This document shows positions 56,001 to 64,000 of a DNA stretch of 64,000 nucleotides, piece by piece. The notes beneath the pieces are model-generated. The model did not search any database. It worked only from the letters and a program-made list of their open reading frames with translations, and was not told where the DNA came from. This DNA is from Sinohyriopsis cumingii. Taxonomy: Eukaryota > Mollusca > Bivalvia > Unionida > Unionidae. Position 1 is the first letter of the stretch, and each line of letters begins with the position of its first letter. The stretch is from assembly GCA_028554795.2 (NCBI GenBank), contig JAPYKE020000505.1, positions 157,693-221,692 of the forward strand. The letters run 5' to 3'. Made by a program: the position numbers and the translations under genes.

Positions 56001-58904
56001 GTGGTACTTTATAACTACATCTCAAGTCATTTGATTCATGGTACTTTAGGACTATATCCCAAGTGAACTGATTCGTGGTACTTTATAACTACATCTCAAG
56101 TCATTTGATTCGTGGTACTTTATAACTACATCTCAAGTCATTTGATTCGTGGTACTTTATAACTACATCTCAAGTCATTTGATTCGTGGTACTTTATAAC
56201 TACATCTCAAGTCATTTGATTCATGGTACTTTAGGACTATATCCCAAGTGAACTGATTCGTGGTACTTTATAACTACATCTCAAGTCATTTGATTCGTGG
56301 TACTTTATAACTACATCTCAAGTCATTTGATTCATGGTACTTTAGGACTATATCCCAAGTGAACTGATTCGTGATACTTTATAACTACATCTCAAGTCAT
56401 TTGATTCGTGGTACTTTATAACTACATCTCAAGTCATTTGATTCGTGGTACTTTATAACTACATCTCAAGTCATTTGATTCGTGGTACTTTATAACTACA
56501 TCTCAAGTCATTTGATTCATGGTACTTTAGGACTATATCCCAAGTGAACTGATTCGTGGTACTTTATAACTACATCTCAAGTCATTTGATTCGTGGTACT
56601 TTATAACTACATCTCAAGTCATTTGATTCGTGGTACTTTATAACTACATCTCAAGTCATTTGATTCGTGGTACTTTAGGACTATATCCCAAGTGAACTGA
56701 TTCGTGGCACTTTATAACTACATCTCAAGTCATTTGATTCGTGGTACTTTATAACTACATCCCAAGTGAACTGATTCGTGGTACTTTATAACTACATCTC
56801 AAGTCATTTGATTCATGGTACTTTAGGACTATATCCCAAGTGAACTGATTCGTGGTACTTTATAACTACATCTCAAGTCATTTGATTCATGGTACTTTAG
56901 GACTATATCCCAAGTGAACTGATTCGTGGTACTTTATAACTACATCTCAAGTCATTTGATTCGTGGTACTTTAGGACTATATCCCAAGTGAACTGATTCG
57001 TGGTACTTTATAACTACATCTCAAGTCATTTGATTCGTGGTACTTTATAACTACATCTCAAGTCATTTGATTCATGGTACTTTAGGACTATATCCCAAGT
57101 GAACTGATTCGTGGTACTTTATAACTACATCTCAAGTCATTTGATTCGTGGTACTTTATAACTACATCTCAAGTCATTTGATTCGTGGTACTTTATAACT
57201 ACATCTCAAGTCATTTGATTCGTGGTACTTTATAACTACATCTCAAGTCATTTGATTCGTGGTACTTTATAACTACATCTCAAGTCATTTGATTCATGGT
57301 ACTTTAGGACTATATCCCAAGTGAACTGATTCGTGGTACTTTATAACTACATCTCAAGTCATTTGATTCATGGTACTTTAGGACTATATCCCAAGTGAAC
57401 TGATTCGTGGCACTTTATAACTACATCTCAAGTCATTTGATTCATGGTACTTTAGGACTATATCCCAAGTGAACTGATTCGTGGTACTTTATAACTACAT
57501 CTCAAGTCATTTGATTCGTGGTACTTTATAACTACATCCCAAGTGAACTGATTCGTTGTACTTTATAACTACATCTCAAGTCATTTGATTCGTGGTACTT
57601 TATAACTACATCTCAAGTCATTTGATTCGTGGTACTTTATAACTACATCTCAAGTCATTTGATTCGTGGTACTTTATAACTACATCTCAAGTCATTTGAT
57701 TCGTGGTACTTTATAACTACATCTCAAGTCATTTGATTCGTGGTACTTTATAACTACATCTCAAGTCATTTGATTCGTGGTACTTTATAACTACATCTCA
57801 AGTCATTTGATTCGTGGTACTTTATAACTACATCTCAAGTCATTTGATTCATGGTACTTTAGGACTATATCCCAAGTGAACTGATTCGTGGTACTTTATA
57901 ACTACATCTCAAGTCATTTGATTCGTGGTACTTTATAACTACATCTCAAGTCATTTGATTCGTGGTACTTTATAACTACATCTCAAGTCATTTGATTCGT
58001 GGTACTTTATAACTACATCTCAAGTCATTTGATTCATGGTACTTTAGGACTATATCCCAAGTGAACTGATTCGTGGTACTTTATAACTACATCTCAAGTC
58101 ATTTGATTCGTGGTACTTTATAACTACATCTCAAGTCATTTGATTCGTGGTACTTTATAACTACATCTCAAGTCATTTGATTCGTGGTACTTTATAACTA
58201 CATCTCAAGTCATTTGATTCATGGTACTTTAGGACTATATCCCAAGTGAACTGATTCGTGGTACTTTATAACTACATCTCAAGTCATTTGATTCGTGGTA
58301 CTTTATAACTACATCTCAAGTCATTTGATTCGTGGTACTTTATAACTACATCTCAAGTCATTTGATTCATGGTACTTTAGGACTATATCCCAAGTGAACT
58401 GATTCGTGGTACTTTATAACTACATCTCAAGTCATTTGATTCGTGGTACTTTATAACTACATCTCAAGTCATTTGATTCGTGGTACTTTATAACTACATC
58501 TCAAGTCATTTGATTCGTGGTACTTTATAACTACATCTCAAGTCATTTGATTCGTGGTACTTTATAACTACATCTCAAGTCATTTGATTCGTGGTACTTT
58601 ATAACTACATCTCAAGTCATTTGATTCGTGGTACTTTATAACTACATCTCAAGTCATTTGATTCATGGTACTTTAGGACTATATCCCAAGTGAACTGATT
58701 CGTGGTACTTTATAACTACATCTCAAGTCATTTGATTCGTGGTACTTTATAACTACATCTCAAGTCATTTGATTCGTGGTACTTTATAACTACATCTCAA
58801 GTCATTTGATTCATGGTACTTTAGGACTATATCCCAAGTGAACTGATTCGTGGTACTTTATAACTACATCTCAAGTCATTTGATTCGTGGTACTTTATAA
58901 CTAC
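53022..58904. repeat. Simplified A-rich part of the array
   Basis: The rare markers of the left 53 kb ('gtgaagtg', 'ctcattcg', 'caagg', 'ccagg', 'gtgggac') are absent. The order is mostly a run of A monomers followed by B-C, with runs up to seven (57573-57831) and six (58424-58645). Class D is scarce. Private substitutions such as 'gtacgtt' (near 53898), 'gtggtag' (near 55633), 'gtgatac' (56371) and 'gtggcac' (near 56705 and 57411) are mostly single. This suggests a section expanded from a small number of A and B-C monomers. Confidence 0.75.
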
Positions 58905-59570
58905 ATCCCAAGTGAACTGATTCGTGGTACTTTATAACTACATCTCAAGTCATTTGATTCATGGTACTTTATAACTACATCTCAAGTCATTTGATTCGTG
59001 GTACTTTATAACTACATCCCAAGTGAACTGATTCGTGGTACTTTATAACTACATCTCAAGTCATTTGATTCATGGTACTTTATAACTACATCTCAAGTGA
59101 TTTGATTCATGGTACTTTAGGACTATATCCCAAGTGAACTGATTCGTGGTACTTTATAACTACATCTCAAGTCATTTGATTCATGGTACTTTATAACTAC
59201 ATCTCAAGTCATTTGATTCGTGGTACTTTATAACTACATCCCATGTGACCTGATTCGTGGTACTTTATAACTACATCTCAAGTCATTTGATTCATGGTAC
59301 TTTATAACTACATCTCAAGTCATTTGATTCATGGTACTTTAGGACTATATCCCAAGTGAACTGATTCGTGGTACTTTATAACTACATCTCAAGTCATTTG
59401 ATTCGTGGTACTTTATAACTACATCCCAAGTCATTTGATTCGTGGTACTTTATAACTACATCTCAAGTCATTTGATTCATGGTACTTTAGGACTATATCC
59501 CAAGTGAACTGATTCGTGGTACTTTATAACTACATCTCAAGTCATTTGATTCGTGGTACTTTATAACTAC

Positions 59571-59606
59571 ATCCAGGTGAACTGATTCGTGGTACTTTAT
59601 AACTAC
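59571..59606. repeat. 36-bp monomer, the only length variant found
   Basis: A class C monomer that reads 'atccaggtgaactg' where others read 'atcccaagtgaactg': one base is missing and one is changed. Monomer starts before it satisfy 37n+1 (59571 = 37x1610+1) and after it 37n (for example 63973 = 37x1729). All other spot checks between 1 and 59571 fit the first phase. Confidence 0.92.
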
Positions 59607-59791
59607 ATCTCAAGTCATTTGATTCATGGTACTTTAGGACTATATCCCAAGTGAACTGATTCGTGGTACTTTATAACTACATCTCAAGTAATTTGATTCA
59701 TGGTACTTTAGGACTATATCCCAAGTGAACTGATTCGTGGTACTTTATAACTACATCTCAAGTCATTTGATTCGTGGTACTTTATAACTAC

Positions 59792-60531
59792 ATCCCAAGT
59801 GAACTGATTCGTGGTACTTTATAACTACATCTCAAGTCATTTGATTCATGGTACTTTATAACTACATCTCAAGTCATTTGATTCGTGGTACTTTATAACT
59901 ACATCCCAAGTGAACTGATTCGTGGTACTTTATAACTACATCTCAAGTCATTTGATTCATGGTACTTTAGGACTATATCCCAAGTGAACTGATTCGTGGT
60001 ACTTTATAACTACATCTCAAGTCATTTGATTCATGGTACTTTAGGACTATATCCCAAGTGAACTGATTCGTGGTACTTTATAACTACATCTCAAGTCATT
60101 TGATTCGTGGTACTTTATAACTACATCTCAAGTCATTTGATTCGTCGTACTTTATAACTACATCCCAAGCGAACTGATTCGTGGTACTTTATAACTACAT
60201 CTCAAGTCATTTGATTCATGGTACTTTATAACTACATCTCAAGTCATTTGATTCGTGGTACTTTATAACTACATCCCAAGTGAACTGATTCGTGGTACTT
60301 TATAACTACATCTCAAGTCATTTGATTCATGGTACTTTAGGACTATATCCCAAGTGAACTGATTCGTGGTACTTTATAACTACATCTCAAGTCATTTGAT
60401 TCATGGTACTTTAGGACAATATCCCAAGTGAACTGATTCGTGGTACTTTATAACTACATCTCAAGTCATTTGATTCATGGTACTTTAGGACTATATCCCA
60501 AGTGAACTGATTCGTGGTACTTTATAACTAC
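59792..60531. repeat. Local 10-monomer tandem order, two copies
   Basis: Within the D-rich segment the class order C-D-A-C-B-C-B-C plus two more monomers repeats with a 370-bp period (starts 59792 and 60162). The second copy has 'aagcgaactg' in its first monomer and 'gacaat' in its second B. The two end monomers differ (A and an A with 'cgtcgtac' against B and C), so only eight of ten positions agree in class. Confidence 0.6.
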
Positions 60532-60864
60532 ATCTCAAGTCATTTGATTCGTGGTACTTTATAACTACATCTCAAGTCATTTGATTCGTGGTACTTTATA
60601 ACTACATCTCAAGTCATTTGATTCATGGTACTTTAGGACTATATCCCAAGTGAACTGATTCGTGGTACTTTATAACTACATCTCAAGTCATTTGATTCAT
60701 GGTACTTTATAACTACATCTCAAGTCATTTGATTCATGGTACTTTAGGACTATATCCCAAGTGAACTGATTCGTGGTACTTTATAACTACATCTCAAGTC
60801 ATTTGATTCGTGGTACTTTATAACTACATCTCAAGTCATTTGATTCATGGTACTTTATAACTAC

Positions 60865-63800
60865 ATCTCAAGTCATTTGATTCGTGGTACTTTATAACTA
60901 CATCTCAAGTCATTTGATTCGTGGTACTTTATAACTACATCTCAAGTCATTTGATTCGTGGTACTTTATAACTACATCTCAAGTCATTTGATTCATGGTA
61001 CTTTAGGACTATATCCCAAGTGAACTGATTCGTGGTACTTTATAACTACATCTCAAGTCATTTGATTCGTGGTACTTTATAACTACATCTCAAGTCATTT
61101 GATTCGTGGTACTTTATAACTACATCTCAAGTCATTTGATTCGTGGTACTTTATAACTACATCTCAAGTCATTTGATTCATGGTACTTTAGGACTATATC
61201 CCAAGTGAACTGATTCGTGGTACTTTATAACTACATCAAAAGTCATTTGATTCGTGGTACTTTATAACTACATCTCAAGTCATTTGATTCGTGGTACTTT
61301 ATAACTACATCTCAAGTCATTTGATTCGTGGTACTTTATAACTACATCTCAAGTCATTTGATTCATGGTACTTTAGGACTATATCCCAAGTGAACTGATT
61401 CGTGGTACTTTATAACTACATCTCAAGTCATTTGATTCGTGGTACTTTATAACTACATCTCAAGTCATTTGATTCGTGGTACTTTATAACTACATCTCAA
61501 GTCATTTGATTCGTGGTACTTTAGGACTATATCCCAAGTGAACTGATTCGTGGTACTTTATAACTACATCTCAAGTCATTTGATTCGTGGTACTTTATAA
61601 CTACATCCCAAGTGAACTGATTCGTGGTACTTTATAACTACATCTCAAGTCATTTGATTCGTGGTACTTTATAACTACATCTCAAGTCATTTGATTCGTG
61701 GTACTTTATAACTACATCTCAAGTCATTTGATTCATGGTACTTTAGGACTATATCCCAAGTGAACTGATTCGTGGTACTTTATAACTACATCTCAAGTCA
61801 TTTGATTCGTGGTACTTTATAACTACATCTCAAGTCATTTGATTCGTGGTACTTTATAACTACATCTCAAGTCATTTGATTCATGGTACTTTAGGACTAT
61901 ATCCCAAGTGAACTGATTCGTGGTACTTTATAACTACATCTCAAGTCATTTGATTCGTGGTACTTTATAACTACATCTCAAGTCATTTGATTCGTGGTAC
62001 TTTATAACTACATCTCAAGTCATTTGATTCGTGGTACTTTATAACTACATCTCAAGTCATTTGATTCGTGGTACTTTATAACTACATCTCAAGTCATTTG
62101 ATTCGTGGTACTTTATAACTACATCCCAAGTGAACTGATTCGTGGTACTTTATAACTACATCTCAAGTCATTTGATTCGTGGTACTTTATAACTACATCT
62201 CAAGTCATTTGATTCATGGTACTTTAGGACTATATCCCAAGTGAACTGATTCGTGGTACTTTATAACTACATCTCAAGTCATTTGATTCGTGGTACTTTA
62301 TAACTACATCTCAAGTCATTTGATTCGTGGTACTTTATAACTACATCTCAAGTCATTTGATTCGTGGTACTTTATAACTACATCCCAAGTGAACTGATTC
62401 GTGGTACTTTATAACTACATCTCAAGTCATTTGATTCGTGGTACTTTATAACTACATCTCAAGTCATTTGATTCATGGTACTTTAGGACTATATCCCAAG
62501 TGAACTGATTCGTGGTACTTTATAACTACATCTCAAGTCATTTGATTCGTGGTACTTTATAACTACATCTCAAGTCATTTGATTCATGGTACTTTAGGAC
62601 TATATCCCAAGTGAACTGATTCGTGGTACTTTATAACTACATCTCAAGTCATTTGATTCGTGGTACTTTATAACTACATCTCAAGTCATTTGATTCGTGG
62701 TACTTTATAACTACATCTCAAGTCATTTGATTCGTGGTACTTTATAACTACATCTCAAGTCATTTGATTCATGGTACTTTAGGACTATATCCCAAGTGAA
62801 CTGATTCGTGGTACTTTATAACTACATCTCAAGTCATTTGATTCGTGGTACTTTATAACTACATCTCAAGTCATTTGATTCATGGTACTTTAGGACTATA
62901 TCCCAAGTGAACTGATTCGTGATACTTTATAACTACATCTCAAGTCATTTGATTCGTGGTACTTTATAACTACATCTCAAGTCATTTGATTCGTGGTACT
63001 TTATAACTACATCTCAAGTCATTTGATTCGTGGTACTTTATAACTACATCTCAAGTCATTTGATTCATGGTACTTTAGGACTATATCCCAAGTGAACTGA
63101 TTCGTGGTACTTTATAACTACATCTCAAGTCATTTGATTCGTGGTACTTTATAACTACATCTCAAGTCATTTGATTCGTGGTACTTTATAACTACATCTC
63201 AAGTCATTTGATTCGTGGTACTTTAGGACTATATCCCAAGTGAACTGATTCGTGGTACTTTATAACTACATCTCAAGTCATTTGATTCGTGGTACTTTAT
63301 AACTACATCCCAAGTGAACTGATTCGTGGTACTTTATAACTACATCTCAAGTCATTTGATTCATGGTACTTTAGGACTATATCCCAAGTGAACTGATTCG
63401 TGGTACTTTATAACTACATCTCAAGTCATTTGAGTCATGGTACTTTAGGACTATATCCCAAGTGAACTGATTCGTGGTACTTTATAACTACATCTCAAGT
63501 CATTTGATTCGTGGTACTTTAGGACTATATCCCAAGTGAACTGATTCGTGGTACTTTATAACTACATCTCAAGTCATTTGATTCGTGGTACTTTATAACT
63601 ACATCCCAAGTGAACTGATTCGTGGTACTTTATAACTACATCTCAAGTCATTTGATTCGTGGTACTTTATAACTACATCTCAAGTCATTTGATTCATGGT
63701 ACTTTAGGACTATATCCCAAGTGAACTGATTCGTGGTACTTTATAACTACATCTCAAGTCATTTGATTCGTGGTACTTTATAACTACATCTCAAGTCATT

Positions 63801-64000
63801 TGATTCGTGGTACTTTATAACTACATCTCAAGTCATTTGATTCGTGGTACTTTATAACTACATCTCAAGTCATTTGATTCGTGGTACTTTATAACTACAT
63901 CTCAAGTCATTTGATTCATGGTACTTTAGGACTATATCCCAAGTGAACTGATTCGTGGCACTTTATAACTACATCTCAAGTCATTTGATTCATGGTACTT
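60865..64000. repeat. Segmental copy of 54317-57452
   Basis: Matches the earlier stretch at a constant offset of 6548 bp (177 monomers minus the 1-bp deletion). Shared private marks are 'atcaaaag' at 54687 and 61235, 'gtgatac' at 56371 and 62919, and 'gtggcac' with the changed c at 57411 and 63959. The class order from 'atcaaaag' over the next 14 monomers is the same, including an E. To the left, the monomer at 60828 is D where 54280 is C, which sets the breakpoint. The copy continues beyond the window. The first copy has marks that this one lacks (near 55633 and 56705). Confidence 0.87.
63973..64000. repeat. Partial monomer at the right edge
   Basis: The last 28 bases are the start of a monomer with CA at positions 19-20, so it is class B or D; the end that would decide lies outside the window. 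By the 6548-bp copy it should correspond to 57425, which is class B. The array therefore continues past the window. Confidence 0.9.

Larger units (their letters stand above)
58905..60864. repeat. D-rich divergent segment
   Basis: About 53 monomers with many class D copies (58942, 59053, 59164, 59275, 59829, 60199) and an unusual density of private changes: 'aagtgattt' 59090, 'catgtgacctg' 59238, a C/A hybrid 59423, the 36-bp monomer 59571, 'agtaattt' near 59690, 'aagcgaactg' 60162. The order C-D-A-C-B-C-B-C occurs twice, starting at 59792 and 60162, 370 bp apart (10 monomers). The same order surrounds the 'ctcattcg' marker in the left units, so the segment may be an older HOR remnant. Confidence 0.68.
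1..64000. repeat. 37-bp satellite array filling the whole window
   Basis: The sequence is a head-to-tail array of a 37-bp monomer in one orientation. Monomer starts checked throughout fall at 37n+1 up to 59571 and at 37n after it, so a single 1-bp deletion is the only phase change seen. Class A has base composition 10 A, 15 T, 7 C and 5 G (32% GC). Almost every monomer has one GTAC and a 'ctttata' or 'ctttagg' stretch. Variation is nearly all substitution, organised in five classes (A-E) defined in the summary. No unique sequence interrupts the array and both ends are open. Known satellites of this type occupy heterochromatin, centromeres or subtelomeres of eukaryotes; which of these applies here is not visible. 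No gene, RNA gene or mobile element is present. Confidence 0.98.

Noticed and set aside
1..64000. Protein-coding repeat
   Set aside because: The 37-bp period rotates the frame, so each frame meets TGA or TAA on the + strand and TAG, TAA or TGA on the - strand within about 111 bases. The ATG of class B monomers is followed by TAG after three codons, and the ATG of class D monomers by TAA in the next monomer.
1..64000. CRISPR array
   Set aside because: There are no unique spacers: the whole 37-bp unit is repeated and the variants are a few shared classes.
1..64000. Telomeric or simple-sequence repeat
   Set aside because: The unit is 37 bp with mixed composition and no short telomere-like motif.
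1..64000. Transposon, tRNA, rRNA or terminator inside the array
   Set aside because: No stretch departs from the monomer grid, so no insertion is present.

Overview
The window is a single uninterrupted satellite DNA array with no gene. A 37-bp monomer is repeated head to tail from base 1 to base 64000: 1729 complete monomers plus a 28-base partial monomer at the right edge, about 32-38% GC. Every position I indexed falls on the same 37-bp grid up to 59570. One 36-bp monomer (59571-59606) shifts the grid by one base, and the new phase then holds to the end. Both edges lie inside the array. This is what a pericentromeric, centromeric, subtelomeric or heterochromatic block of a eukaryotic chromosome looks like. 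Nothing here identifies the lineage, and I do not recognise the monomer as a named satellite.

Nearly all monomers fall into five classes. I number monomer positions from the a of 'atctcaag' or 'atcccaag'. Class A is the commonest form. Class C differs from A at positions 4, 10, 12 and 13. Class B differs at position 20 (CG to CA) and at positions 31, 32 and 37 (end 'ggactat' instead of 'taactac'). D has the CA of B with the A end. E has the CG of A with the B end. The order is not random. B and E are almost always followed by C. The exception, B followed by A, was seen 14 times, and I use it as the start of a higher-order repeat (HOR).

Layout. Bases 75 to about 53021 are a mosaic of related HOR units in several forms: full (152-153 monomers, about 5.6 kb), short (94 monomers, 3478 bp, three times), end-truncated (88 monomers, 3256 bp, twice) and irregular ones. 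Rare marker substitutions keep fixed spacing between copies, which reveals larger duplications: a 10656-bp offset (about 2924-11285 onto 13580-21941), a 25012-bp offset (about 15356-26307 onto 40368-51356) and a 5661-bp offset (30-35 kb onto 36-41 kb). From about 53022 to 58904 the markers disappear and the array becomes simpler (runs of A, then B-C). From 58905 to about 60864 lies a D-rich, more divergent stretch with the only indel. From about 60865 to the end is a copy of about 54317-57452 at an offset of 6548 bp.

Coding capacity is excluded. 37 is not a multiple of 3, so any frame visits all three monomer frames within 111 bases, and the monomers carry stop codons on both strands. I saw no RNA gene, transposon, CRISPR array or unique sequence. 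The interest lies in the HOR architecture, the class order, the CpG/CpA switch and the strict length conservation. I found no undescribed functional system. Class assignments and boundaries were made by eye.
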